A DNA stretch of 60,466 bases from Pedobacter hiemivivus (lineage in GTDB: Bacteria; Bacteroidota; Bacteroidia; Sphingobacteriales; Sphingobacteriaceae). The position numbers and the translations under genes are program-made. The notes under the pieces were generated by a model. That model was not told where the DNA came from and did not search any database. It saw only the letters and a list, made by a program, of their open reading frames with translations. Shown one piece after another: positions 45,156-54,109 of this stretch. Every line of letters begins with the position of its first letter. Positions within the stretch are counted from its first letter, which is position 1. Location: NCBI RefSeq assembly GCF_004331685.1, contig NZ_SJSM01000029.1, positions 1 through 60,466 on the forward strand. Reading direction: 5' to 3'.

Positions 45156-47068
45156 TGATCAAACAAATCGGCCTAACAGCCCTTATTTTCTGTTCTTTCA
45201 ACAGTTTTTCGCAGGTTGAATATCCGACGGATCAGATCTCTGCAAACCTGAAAAACCGCGCCAATGCTGTAGTCAGGAAGATGGAGACCAGGGTTGACAT
45301 GCGCTCAGGCGACAATGTGATCATGAACATAAAAAAGGTAGTTACGGTACTCAATAAAAATGGGGACTCACAAGCAGAGATTGCTTTATTATATAATAAA
45401 AACACAGCTATTAAATCTGTTAAAGGTTTAATTTTTGATGCTTTTGGTAAGGCTACCAGCAAATTTACGCTTAGTAATTTTACCGATCACAGTGCCGTGA
45501 GCGATTTTTCGTTGTTTGAAGATGACCGCATGAAGCATTTTGAACCCACAGTACTTTCTTATCCCTATACAATAGCCTACGAGTATGAGGTCAGATTTAA
45601 ACAAAACCTGATTATACCTGACTGGTATGCCAGCCGTACAGCCGATGTAGCAGTGGAGAACAGTAGTTACACATTTATCTGCAAACCTGATGATAAAGTA
45701 AGGATAAAGGCCTTTAATTATAAAGGTGAACCAGAAGTGGTCCTAAATGACAAGTTCAAAAGTCAGACCTGGACAGTCAAAAACCTGGCTGCTTTTAAAC
45801 CTGAACCCTACGCTCCTGATCCTGAGAATTATCGCTGTCACGTTAAAATAGCACCTGAGGATTTTAGTTATTACGGCTATAAAGGAAAATATCAAAACTG
45901 GGATGAATTAGGAAAATGGATCTATACGGAACTGGTTAAAAACAGGCAAACCTTGAGCCCTGCTACCGTAGAAGAGGTTAAAGCTTTAGTAGCGGGTATA
46001 CAAAATGACAAAGACAAAGCACGGAAGGTTTATGAATATGTACAGAAAAAGACCCGTTACATTAGTGTACAGGTAGGAATTGGGGGCCAGCAGCCTATGT
46101 TAGCCAGCGAAGTCCATCAACTGTCGTACGGAGACTGTAAAGCACTGGTTAATTACACCCAAAGTTTACTGAAAGCCATAGATATCCCATCCTTGTATTG
46201 CATCGTAAACGCAGGAAGTTTTAAAAAGGACATGGAACCTGAATTTGCGAGCATGAACCAGGGAAACCATATCATTCTTTGTCTACCGCTAAAAAATGAC
46301 ACCACCTGGTTAGAATGCACAAATCAGGAAAGCCCTTTTGGCTTTCTAGGCAGTTTTACGGATGATCGTACCGTATTGGCTTGTACGGAAGATGGTGGAA
46401 AAATACTCAAAACCCCAGCCCTATCTACACAAATGAATTTGCAAAACCGCAAAGCAGAACTTGTACTTGATGCGGAAGGAAACATCAATGGAACGATGCA
46501 AACAACTTGTAGCGGCTCGCAATACGACAACTATGCTCAATTTGTGAATCAACCAATGAAAGAGCAGTTGAAATTACTGAAGACAACCTATGATGTAGAT
46601 AATATTGATTTCGATGCCTTTAAATTGACACAAGATAAGGGCAACGCACCTGTCACAATGGAATCGCTACAACTCAGCATTCAGAAATATGCACCTAGAA
46701 CCAATAATCATATATACCTGGTCCTAAATGCATTCAATAAAAAACGCAGTATTCCAGAAGTAAGAAACAGAACCTTACCAGTTTTTATCAATAGAGGCTA
46801 CACTGATATTGATGAGCTTACTTATACCCTTCCAAATGATGTTGTAGTTGATATGCTACCTCAGGGCACTGAAATTAAGACGGTCTTTGGTTCGTACGGC
46901 ATTAGTGTAAGGAAAGTAGACAAGAAGATAATATACCGCAGAAAGCTTGTTTTGAATAGTGGAACCTACCCGGCTGATAAATATACCGACTTCGCAGATT
47001 TTATGAGCTCAGTAAGCAGCTATGACCAGATGAAAGCTATTTTTAAAACGGAACTAGCTAAGAATTAG
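45152..47068 (+). CDS. DUF3857 and transglutaminase domain protein, paralogue B
   Basis: A 638-residue exported protein (signal ending NSFSQ). DUF3857 occupies residues ~50-210 (ANAVVRKMETRVDMRSGDNV, FKQNLIIPDWYASRTADVAV). The transglutaminase-like core follows, with YVQKKTRYISVQVGIGGQQP then YGDCKALVNYTQSLL, where GDC carries the catalytic Cys, and later His and Asp candidates (NQGNHIILCLPL). Unlike paralogue A the Cys is present. The ATG overlaps the previous stop by 4 nt. The 3' end overlaps the small minus-strand gene by 15 nt. Confidence 0.9.
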   Translation: MMIKQIGLTALIFCSFNSFSQVEYPTDQISANLKNRANAVVRKMETRVDMRSGDNVIMNIKKVVTVLNKNGDSQAEIALLYNKNTAIKSVKGLIFDAFGKATSKFTLSNFTDHSAVSDFSLFEDDRMKHFEPTVLSYPYTIAYEYEVRFKQNLIIPDWYASRTADVAVENSSYTFICKPDDKVRIKAFNYKGEPEVVLNDKFKSQTWTVKNLAAFKPEPYAPDPENYRCHVKIAPEDFSYYGYKGKYQNWDELGKWIYTELVKNRQTLSPATVEEVKALVAGIQNDKDKARKVYEYVQKKTRYISVQVGIGGQQPMLASEVHQLSYGDCKALVNYTQSLLKAIDIPSLYCIVNAGSFKKDMEPEFASMNQGNHIILCLPLKNDTTWLECTNQESPFGFLGSFTDDRTVLACTEDGGKILKTPALSTQMNLQNRKAELVLDAEGNINGTMQTTCSGSQYDNYAQFVNQPMKEQLKLLKTTYDVDNIDFDAFKLTQDKGNAPVTMESLQLSIQKYAPRTNNHIYLVLNAFNKKRSIPEVRNRTLPVFINRGYTDIDELTYTLPNDVVVDMLPQGTEIKTVFGSYGISVRKVDKKIIYRRKLVLNSGTYPADKYTDFADFMSSVSSYDQMKAIFKTELAKN

Positions 47069-47176
47069 AATTCCTATGCCTATTCCAATTACCATAATCA
47101 AGTACATCAGGATCTCTGTAGTGGCAAACTTTTTATACTTGGTCCAGAATGAGATGTCGTGTTTTGGCTTGTTCAT
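47054..47176 (-). CDS. 40-residue single-span membrane protein
   Basis: ATG at 47174-47176 and TAG at 47054-47056 enclose 40 codons. The product has a positively charged N-terminal half (NKPKHDISFWTKYKKFA) and a hydrophobic span (EILMYLIMVIGIGIGILILS) to the last residue. It starts 2 nt after the stop of the NlpC/P60 gene on the same strand, so it is likely the last gene of that operon; its 3' end overlaps the end of the convergent DUF3857 gene by 15 nt. Function unknown. It would be missed by most length cutoffs. Confidence 0.7.
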   Translation of the reverse strand: MNKPKHDISFWTKYKKFATTEILMYLIMVIGIGIGILILS

Positions 47177-47178
47177 GG

Positions 47179-47697
47179 TTATTTTTTTAATGATCCTGCC
47201 TTAACAAAAGCTCTTTGATAAGCTGGAATGCTTAAATCATCTACAACTACTCCTCGTGTGGTTGAAGCATGCACAAAAAAATTATGGTTAAGGTATACGC
47301 CAACATGATCCACCGTATTACCACCAAAAGAAAAGAAGATCAGATCACCTTCATTTAAATTGGCTATACTTTTCTCGTTTACCACATCAGCCTGATCTCT
47401 TGATCTTCTTGGCAGCACACTGCCATAAATATTTTTTTGTAATAAAAAGGCAAAGCCCGAGCAGTCTACTCCTGTCTTATCCAATCCTCCCAAAGCATAT
47501 TGCACCCCTGTCCAATCATTTATAAAGCGATACAATTCCTTGCTTTTTAAATGCGACATGGCTTCGGCCGCCTTAGCAGCTATAGTTGATCCTGCAGCAG
47601 GTCTTGCAGTATATTTTCTTGAACTACAGGCAGAAAAAATCAGCATCACTACTATCATCAATAACAAGCTTTTATTCAGCGCCTTTAGCTCCTTCAT
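47179..47697 (-). CDS. NlpC/P60 family peptidoglycan hydrolase, lipoprotein
   Basis: A 172-residue exported protein: signal with lipobox (LIFSAC), then an NlpC/P60 domain with the catalytic Cys in TGVDCSGFAFLLQ, His in VDHVGVYLNHNFFVHAS and a third polar residue following. Such enzymes cleave cell-wall peptides (gamma-D-Glu to diamino acid). Length is normal for a single-domain family member. It starts just after the mutS stop with 1 nt between, and a small membrane protein gene follows, so mutS, nlpC and the small gene seem to share one transcript. Confidence 0.94.
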   Translation of the reverse strand: MKELKALNKSLLLMIVVMLIFSACSSRKYTARPAAGSTIAAKAAEAMSHLKSKELYRFINDWTGVQYALGGLDKTGVDCSGFAFLLQKNIYGSVLPRRSRDQADVVNEKSIANLNEGDLIFFSFGGNTVDHVGVYLNHNFFVHASTTRGVVVDDLSIPAYQRAFVKAGSLKK

Positions 47698-47698
47698 A

Positions 47699-50308
47699 TT
47701 ACTCTTTAATTAAACGTTGTATCTCATCTAATTTCAACAATGCCTCTACTGGAGTCAATACATTTACGTCCAGATTATTGAGCATATCCCTGATTTTAAC
47801 TAAAACAGGATCATCCACGGCAAACATATGTAACTGATATGCCTGATTTTGAACCTTTTTAATGCTGTCTTTTATACTCTGACCTTCAGTGCGATCTATC
47901 TCTAGTTTCTTTAAAATCTCGTTAGCCCTGTTGATCAGTTTTGGTGGCATACCAGCCATTTTAGCCACATGGATACCAAAACTATGCTCACTACCACCTG
48001 GAATCAACTTCCTTAAAAAGATCACTTTATTCCCTACTTCTTTTATAGAAACATTAAAGTTTTTAACGCGGTTCATGGTGGTAGCTAACTCATTTAGCTC
48101 ATGATAATGCGTTGCAAAAAGCGTTTTAGGTTTTGCTGTTGGATGCGTATGCAGGAACTCAGCAATAGCCCAGGCAATGGATATTCCATCATAAGTACTT
48201 GTACCCCGACCAATCTCATCCAGTAAGATTAAGCTGTTATCAGAGATGTTATTCAGGATACTGGCAGTTTCATTCATCTCTACCATGAATGTACTTTCTC
48301 CAGATGATAAGTTATCAGAAGCACCTACACGGGTAAATATCTTATCCACCAGACCTATTGTGGCCGCTTTAGCGGGCACAAAGCATCCCATCTGGCCCAT
48401 CAGTACAATTAAGCCTGTTTGTCGCAGTATGGCCGACTTACCGGACATATTGGGACCGGTAATAATAATCAGCTGCTGCGTATCGTTGTCCAAAAATACA
48501 TCATTGGTGATGTACTCTTCCCCTACAGGAAGGCGTTTTTCTATAACCGGATGTCTACCACCCTTAATATCCAACACTTTTTTCTTGTTCAGTACAGGTT
48601 TTACATAGTGGTTTTTAACCGCAAGCTGGGCAAAGCAAAGCAATACATCCAGTTGGGCGACTAAAAACGCATTCAGTTGTATTGGTCTGATATAAGCAGC
48701 GACTTGATTGATCAATTCGGTATAAAGTCTTACCTCTATTTGTTGAATCTTTTCTTCGGCTCCTAATATCTGCTCTTCATATTCTTTTAACTCCGGAGTG
48801 ATATAACGTTCGGCACTTACCAGGGTCTGTTTCCTGATCCAGTCTGCCGGCACTTTATCCTTATGCGTATGCGTAACCTCCAAATAGTATCCAAAAACAT
48901 TATTAAAGGCTACTTTTAAGGAAGGAATACCTGTTATTGCGGCTTCTCTCTTTTGAATTTCTACCAGATAATCTTTTCCACCAAATGAAATCTTACGCAA
49001 ACGGTCAAGCTCTTCATCTATTCCATCTGCAATTACATTTCCTTTAATCAGCAATGCTGGTGGATCCTCCTGTAACTCTCTCTCCAGCTTTTCTCTGATG
49101 CTTAAGCAAGGATCCAGCTGATCGGCCAATGCCGTCAGAAAAGGATTCTGAGTTTCTTCAGCAAGCTTCTTTACGGTTTCTATGTGATACAAGGATTTCT
49201 TTAACTGACACAATTCCCTCGGGCCAACCCTCAGCAAGCCAACTTTAGAAATTAACCTTTCCAGATCACCAATTTGCTTGATATGTATTAAAAACTCTTG
49301 TAGCAATGGATCATTTTTCACCAGGAAATCGACCATCCCTAAGCGTTCTTCAATGGGTTTTAGTTCCTTTAATGGCATAATTATCCACTTATGGAGCAAA
49401 CGGGCACCCATTGGAGTACTGGTTTCATCAAGTATCTGGAAAAGCGTTACTGCATTCTCATTGGCCGAACTTACCAATTCCAAATTGCGAATGGTAAACC
49501 TATCCAACCACATATACTTATCTTCTTCCAAGCGGGATATGGAAGTAATGTGCTTTAAATTGCGGTGCTCGGTTTCGTTTAAATAATGTAAAGCTACACC
49601 AGCTGCAACGATACCAGTTTGCAACCGATCTACTCCAAAGCCCTTTAAGGAGTTAACTTCGAAGTGTTTATTTAAAATTTCATTGGCATAATCGCTGGTA
49701 AAAGCCCAATCATCCAAATGATAAGTATAAAACCGATTGCCAAACAGCTCTAAAAATTCTTTTCTTTTGCTTTTTTGAAAAACAACCTCATTGGGTTTGA
49801 AGCCTTGTAAAAGCTTATCAATATACTCCGTACTACCTTGTGCGACATGAAATTCACCTGTAGAAATATCTACAAAAGAAACACCCAACTGGGTTTTATC
49901 AAAGTAAACTGCAGCTAAATAGTTGTTAGACTTCTGACTAACGATATTGTCACTATAAGCCACCCCTGGTGTAATCAGTTCAGTTACCCCTCTTTTTACA
50001 ATGGTTTTAGTTGTTTTAGGATCTTCCAGTTGGTCGCATATCGCCACCCTCTGTCCTGCTCTAACCAGTTTTGAAAGGTAATTATCTAATGAATGGTGGG
50101 GGAAACCGGCCAATTCGATTGCTCCATTTGGTCCTATCCCTCTCCGCGTTAGTACAATCCCCAGAATCTGGGCTGTCTTTACCGCATCCTCACCAAACGT
50201 TTCATAAAAATCGCCTACTCTAAAAAGCAATAATGCACCCGGATACTTTGCTTTAATAGCGTTGTATTGTTGCATTAACGGGGTTTCCTTAGTATTATCT
50301 TTAGCCAA
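47699..50308 (-). CDS. mutS: DNA mismatch repair ATPase MutS
   Basis: An 869-residue mismatch sensor. The mismatch-binding motif GDFYETFGEDAV (~residue 33) has the Phe-x-Glu pair, Walker A TGPNMSGKSAILRQTGLIVL is near 610, and Walker B with signature LILLDEIGRGTSTYDGISIA follows. The start codon is TTG (50306-50308): there is no in-frame ATG between the upstream stop and it, and MAKDNTKETPLMQQYN is the normal N-terminus of Bacteroidota MutS; an internal ATG at residue 13 would lose that. Followed by NlpC/P60 and a small gene; no mutL here. Confidence 0.97.
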   Translation of the reverse strand: MAKDNTKETPLMQQYNAIKAKYPGALLLFRVGDFYETFGEDAVKTAQILGIVLTRRGIGPNGAIELAGFPHHSLDNYLSKLVRAGQRVAICDQLEDPKTTKTIVKRGVTELITPGVAYSDNIVSQKSNNYLAAVYFDKTQLGVSFVDISTGEFHVAQGSTEYIDKLLQGFKPNEVVFQKSKRKEFLELFGNRFYTYHLDDWAFTSDYANEILNKHFEVNSLKGFGVDRLQTGIVAAGVALHYLNETEHRNLKHITSISRLEEDKYMWLDRFTIRNLELVSSANENAVTLFQILDETSTPMGARLLHKWIIMPLKELKPIEERLGMVDFLVKNDPLLQEFLIHIKQIGDLERLISKVGLLRVGPRELCQLKKSLYHIETVKKLAEETQNPFLTALADQLDPCLSIREKLERELQEDPPALLIKGNVIADGIDEELDRLRKISFGGKDYLVEIQKREAAITGIPSLKVAFNNVFGYYLEVTHTHKDKVPADWIRKQTLVSAERYITPELKEYEEQILGAEEKIQQIEVRLYTELINQVAAYIRPIQLNAFLVAQLDVLLCFAQLAVKNHYVKPVLNKKKVLDIKGGRHPVIEKRLPVGEEYITNDVFLDNDTQQLIIITGPNMSGKSAILRQTGLIVLMGQMGCFVPAKAATIGLVDKIFTRVGASDNLSSGESTFMVEMNETASILNNISDNSLILLDEIGRGTSTYDGISIAWAIAEFLHTHPTAKPKTLFATHYHELNELATTMNRVKNFNVSIKEVGNKVIFLRKLIPGGSEHSFGIHVAKMAGMPPKLINRANEILKKLEIDRTEGQSIKDSIKKVQNQAYQLHMFAVDDPVLVKIRDMLNNLDVNVLTPVEALLKLDEIQRLIKE

Positions 50309-50394
50309 AATGATTTCAGTTTACAAAATCGTAAAGATACTATTTGAGGCGTAGGCTTTACGTTTTGTTGAAAATTAAAAAAATGTGAATAGGT

Positions 50395-51120
50395 TTATAG
50401 TTTTGCTATGTACGATAAAAACAAAGCCAGGGCCTCGCGCTTTTTATCGGTTAGCTCAAAATCCAGTTTATGCAACAGGTAATCTTCCAGATCAAAATTA
50501 TCGAGTTTAGGCAAGTCCAGCAGCAGTTCTTTGCGTTTAGACAAGCCAAAAGCCAGTGCCTGATTAAAATCATTAATAAATCCTTGCGGAATAGCTTTAT
50601 TGGCTACCCATGCCGCATAAACAAAAGGCAGACCGGTAAAATTCATCCACTCCTCGCCCATATCGTAGGCAAATGGAAAATCATCCCTTCTACCAAAAGT
50701 GCGGTCGCCAATTAAAACAATTGCATCTGCATCAATGGGCTCATCTGTAACGTAGCTTACGGCCTGTTTAAAATGAAATTTCAATAAAACCTTAGCCAGG
50801 TTATTAGAGGTTCTTGATTGACTATCCAGTCTTACCGTTTTGATTTCGGCAACTGGCACTTTACTAAAGATGAACACGGAATTTACCGCGCCTACAGATC
50901 CGATACAATAGTCGGCAACAATGTTGGCATTGGGTACATGAGGAATTGCAGCTACAGGGATCAATCCGATATCAACCTGTCCATCAATCAATTTAGCAGC
51001 GCAATCTGTAGGAATATCTAAGCTCAAATCGATCTGATCCAATAAGGCTGAATGTTCAATTCCGTAAATAAAAGGTTTGGTATTGGTATAGGAAACGGCA
51101 GAAATTTTAATCTTATTCAA
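50395..51120 (-). CDS. mqnA: chorismate dehydratase, futalosine menaquinone pathway
   Basis: A 241-residue MqnA/MqnD-type periplasmic-binding-fold enzyme, cytoplasmic. It opens KIKISAVSYTNTKPFIYGIE, the MqnA signature, and VDIGLIPVAAIPHVPNANIV and SVGAVNSVFIFSKVPVAEI are conserved. It dehydrates chorismate to 3-enolpyruvylbenzoate, the first committed step. The second step enzyme (MqnE) is two genes upstream on the same strand, with a histidine phosphatase gene between them. MqnA rather than MqnD is preferred because of the motif set; mqnB, mqnC and mqnD are not in the window. Confidence 0.93.
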   Translation of the reverse strand: MNKIKISAVSYTNTKPFIYGIEHSALLDQIDLSLDIPTDCAAKLIDGQVDIGLIPVAAIPHVPNANIVADYCIGSVGAVNSVFIFSKVPVAEIKTVRLDSQSRTSNNLAKVLLKFHFKQAVSYVTDEPIDADAIVLIGDRTFGRRDDFPFAYDMGEEWMNFTGLPFVYAAWVANKAIPQGFINDFNQALAFGLSKRKELLLDLPKLDNFDLEDYLLHKLDFELTDKKREALALFLSYIAKL

Positions 51121-51129
51121 CAGTAAATG

Positions 51130-51741
51130 CTATTTTAAATGATCAGTATTGTTAAACGCCGTAATCACAAATTGATCACCGGTAAGTTCAACTTTATATA
51201 GGGTAGTATTTTGATGCGGAAATGAAGTCATTTCGGAGATCGGCATGTTGGTCAACAAACATAAAAACAAGCGCATTGCGCGACCATGCATGCAGATCAA
51301 AATGGTTTTCTCGTCGGTTGCGCTTTTGATAATCTCAAGCGCTTCTTTTTCACGCAACAGCACATCATTCGGACTTTCGCCACCTTCAAAATGGGCATCG
51401 TAATCTCCGCCATCCCATTGCTCCACGATGCCTTTAAAAGCAGTAATGGCATTTTCATCATTAGGTTTACCTTCCCACACACCCCAGGCAAGTTCATCCA
51501 ATCCAGCAAGTTGTTCCCATGGCGTTCCTCCATCAATAAAACCTTTAACAGTTTGATGCGTACGCTTTAATTTAGAGGTATATACCTTATCAAAAGACAC
51601 ATCTTTATAAGCAGCATAAAATGCAGCAGCCTGTGCCCTTCCGGTATCATTCAGATCGCTATTGATACCTCTACCTTGAACTATTCCTTGTTTGTTTAAA
51701 TCGGTTTCACCATGCCTGATGATGTATATTTCCTTATCCAT
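51130..51741 (-). CDS. histidine phosphatase family protein
   Basis: A 203-residue phosphoglycerate-mutase-like phosphatase. The catalytic RHG motif is in EIYIIRHGETDLNKQGIVQG near residue 9; later KVYTSKLKRTHQTVKGF and ILICMHGRAMRLFLCLL supply the second Arg and second His. Substrate unknown; general candidates are phosphorylated cofactor precursors such as alpha-ribazole phosphate. It lies between mqnE (1 nt gap) and mqnA (9 nt gap), so it is coexpressed with the menaquinone genes; a role in that pathway is possible but unsupported. Confidence 0.93.
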   Translation of the reverse strand: MDKEIYIIRHGETDLNKQGIVQGRGINSDLNDTGRAQAAAFYAAYKDVSFDKVYTSKLKRTHQTVKGFIDGGTPWEQLAGLDELAWGVWEGKPNDENAITAFKGIVEQWDGGDYDAHFEGGESPNDVLLREKEALEIIKSATDEKTILICMHGRAMRLFLCLLTNMPISEMTSFPHQNTTLYKVELTGDQFVITAFNNTDHLK

Positions 51742-51742
51742 T

Positions 51743-52936
51743 TTAATTGATTACGGGCAATTTATAATATTGTGGTTTCGCTTCATCTTCAAATACAACG
51801 TTGGTATAATCAGTTACCACATTGTATAAAGTATCCCGTTCAATCGGCTTACGATTTACCTGTTTAATCAGGTTTACCAGTTCCTGGGTATTCATAGCTG
51901 GGGTTTGCTCTTCTGCTCCTGCCATAGAGTAAATCTTAGTGGTATCGTCTAAGGTACCATCAATGTCATCTACACCAAAATTCAAGGATAGCTGTGCAGT
52001 TTGCCTGCTGATCATCGCCCAATAAGCCTTGATGTGATCAAAATTATCCATATAAATACGGGCAATGGCGTAATTCCTCAAATCCTCAATCACTGAAACC
52101 TCTGGTACATTGTCCATCTGGTTGTTCTGATTTCTGAATTTAAGTGGTATAAATGCCTGAAAGCCCCCACTCTTGTCTTGTTGCTGACGCAGGCGTTCCA
52201 TGTGGTCTACTCTATGCCAAAACTGTTCTATGTGTCCATACAACATCGTTGCATTGGTCTTCATACCTAATTTATGTGCTTGCTCATGTATATCAAGCCA
52301 TTGCTCGGCATTGCATTTATCATGAGCTATCTTTTCTCTTACTTCAGGATGGAAGATTTCAGCACCACCGCCTGGCATAGAATCCAGACCGGCTTCCTGC
52401 ATATATTTCATACCATCATAATGACTTAACTTCGCCTTTTTGAAGATATAGTAATACTCTACCGGAGTAAGGGCTTTGATATGAAGATCAGGACGATGTG
52501 CTTTTGCTTTTCTAAAAAAATCGCTATAAAACTCCAGGTTCTGCTTTGGCACTACACCACCGGTAATGTGCACTTCGGTAACTGGCTCATTGTCGTATTT
52601 CTTCAATACATCAATCATACCATCTACACTCATCTCCCATCCTGATTCACGCTCTTTAATCAGACGCGAATAAGAACAAAATTTACAATCGTATACACAA
52701 ACATTTGTAGGTTCGATATGAAAATTACGGTTGAAATAAGTATTGTCGCCATGTCGCTGTTCCCGGATGTAATTTGCCAGTACACCAAGGTAGCCTAGCT
52801 CGCCATGTTCATAAAGGTAAACACCTTCATCAAATGTAATCCTTTCCTTATTTTGAACTTTGAGGGCAATTGATTTTAGTTCAGCTGAAAGATCAGCATC
52901 AGCTAAGATCAAAGCAAGTTTTGAAGTCGTATCCAT
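51743..52936 (-). CDS. mqnE: aminofutalosine synthase (radical SAM)
   Basis: A 397-residue radical SAM enzyme. The cluster motif CVYDCKFCSYSR (Cys-x3-Cys-x2-Cys) appears at residue ~77 after NTYFNRNFHIEPTNV; EVHITGGVVPKQNLEFYSDF and LDSMPGGGAEIFHPEVREKI are typical of the MqnE/MqnC-CofH group. MqnE joins 3-enolpyruvylbenzoate with SAM to give aminofutalosine. MqnC is the alternative; the pairing with mqnA and the motif set favour MqnE. First gene of the mqnE-phosphatase-mqnA operon, with its own -7 element. Confidence 0.93.
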   Translation of the reverse strand: MDTTSKLALILADADLSAELKSIALKVQNKERITFDEGVYLYEHGELGYLGVLANYIREQRHGDNTYFNRNFHIEPTNVCVYDCKFCSYSRLIKERESGWEMSVDGMIDVLKKYDNEPVTEVHITGGVVPKQNLEFYSDFFRKAKAHRPDLHIKALTPVEYYYIFKKAKLSHYDGMKYMQEAGLDSMPGGGAEIFHPEVREKIAHDKCNAEQWLDIHEQAHKLGMKTNATMLYGHIEQFWHRVDHMERLRQQQDKSGGFQAFIPLKFRNQNNQMDNVPEVSVIEDLRNYAIARIYMDNFDHIKAYWAMISRQTAQLSLNFGVDDIDGTLDDTTKIYSMAGAEEQTPAMNTQELVNLIKQVNRKPIERDTLYNVVTDYTNVVFEDEAKPQYYKLPVIN

Positions 52937-52953
52937 TTATGATGTATAATGAG

Positions 52954-52961
52954 CAAAAATA
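52954..52961 (-). promoter_or_regulatory. mqnE operon -7 element
   Basis: Reads TATTTTTG on the minus strand, matching TAnnTTTG; 17 nt separate it from the mqnE ATG, giving a leader of about 14 nt. Confidence 0.55.
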
Positions 52962-53074
52962 GTATAAAATCATTAGATACCTCTTTTTTTAACCGATTTT
53001 ACCTGTCAGTATTATGTAAAAGAGCTTCTCTTCAGAAAAGGAAATACATACGTTAAAGAATCTCAATATTTGGC

Positions 53075-53082
53075 TACATTTG
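53075..53082 (+). promoter_or_regulatory. -7 element of the DUF6965 gene, 4 nt before the ATG
   Basis: TACATTTG matches TAnnTTTG and ends 4 nt before the ATG at 53087; consistent with a leaderless transcript. Confidence 0.5.
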
Positions 53083-53086
53083 CAAC

Positions 53087-53296
53087 ATGACAATTGACGA
53101 ACTAGAAGCCCATTTTTCAGGAATAGATTTACCCCAGTCACTAGAACTTTATCCAGGCACCAAGCTAAACAATGTAGCCCAGTGCATCGACACCCACATC
53201 ACCCTATTAAAAATACACGGAAACGTAAGACCCTTCGAATGTTTTTACGACCGTCTCATAAAAATCAAAGAACTTATTGAAAGTCAACATGAATAA
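53087..53296 (+). CDS. DUF6965 family small protein
   Basis: A 69-residue cytoplasmic protein. The sequence MTIDELEAHFSGIDLPQSLE with ELYPGTKLNNVAQCIDTHIT and PFECFYDRLIKIKELI is the DUF6965 pattern, of unknown function, seen mainly in Bacteroidota. Its end overlaps the start of the NIPSNAP gene by 8 nt, so the two are translationally coupled. Confidence 0.88.
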   Translation: MTIDELEAHFSGIDLPQSLELYPGTKLNNVAQCIDTHITLLKIHGNVRPFECFYDRLIKIKELIESQHE

Positions 53297-54080
53297 ACTA
53301 TCCATCCTCTTTCTCGCCTTACTAATGCCCATTAGCTATCTTTATGCAAATAATGGCAGCAGAGATTTCTACCAAATAAAAGTCTACCATTTAAAAAGTA
53401 GCGAGCAAGAGAAAACAGTGGATGATTTTTTAAAAACGGCCTACCTGCCAGCTTTGCATCGCGCCGGAATAACCAATGTAGGTGTTTTTAAGCCCCTGCA
53501 AAATACAGACACAAAAGGGACTGAGAATAGTGAAAAACTGATTTATGTTTTTATCCCCTTCAATTCTTACACGCATTTCACTAAGACTGAAAACGCCCTT
53601 GAAAAGGACCTCAAATTCAGGAACGAAGGAAAAAGCTACCTGGATGCGCTACACACCGATGCTCCTTACGAAAGAATAGAAAGCATCCTACTTAATGCTT
53701 TTGAAGGTAGTCCGAAGTTCAACACACCAAAATTAAGCGCCCCCAAAAAAGATCGTGTTTACGAACTCCGTAGCTACGAAGGTCCAACTGAAAAGCGCTA
53801 TAAAAACAAAGTTGAGATGTTCAATAAAGGCGGGGAAATCGGTCTCTTTAAAAGACTTAATTTTAACGCTGTCTTTTATGCTGAAGTAGTCTCTGGAAGC
53901 AGAATGCCTAACCTTATGTACCTGACAACCTTTGAAAATAAAGCTGACCGTGATGAACACTGGAAAACATTTGGAAAAGACGAATACTGGCTGAAACTGA
54001 AATCTATGCCTGAATACCAAAACAATGTATCTAAAAACGATACGCGCTTCCTCACACCAACCGATTACTCCGACATTTAA
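53289..54080 (+). CDS. NIPSNAP family exported protein
   Basis: A 263-residue exported protein (signal MNKLSILFLALLMPISYLYA). Two NIPSNAP-like ferredoxin-fold parts are visible: FYQIKVYHLKSSEQEKTVDD and VYELRSYEGPTEKRYKNKVE near residues 30 and 155, with FNAVFYAEVVSGSRMPNLMY in the second. In bacteria the family is poorly characterised; some members sit beside sugar catabolism genes. The ATG at 53289 gives the signal peptide and overlaps the DUF6965 stop. A strong terminator follows 29 nt after the stop. Confidence 0.9.
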   Translation: MNKLSILFLALLMPISYLYANNGSRDFYQIKVYHLKSSEQEKTVDDFLKTAYLPALHRAGITNVGVFKPLQNTDTKGTENSEKLIYVFIPFNSYTHFTKTENALEKDLKFRNEGKSYLDALHTDAPYERIESILLNAFEGSPKFNTPKLSAPKKDRVYELRSYEGPTEKRYKNKVEMFNKGGEIGLFKRLNFNAVFYAEVVSGSRMPNLMYLTTFENKADRDEHWKTFGKDEYWLKLKSMPEYQNNVSKNDTRFLTPTDYSDI

Positions 54081-54109
54081 GAGAACAAGAATAACGCAAG
54101 AAAAAGAAC

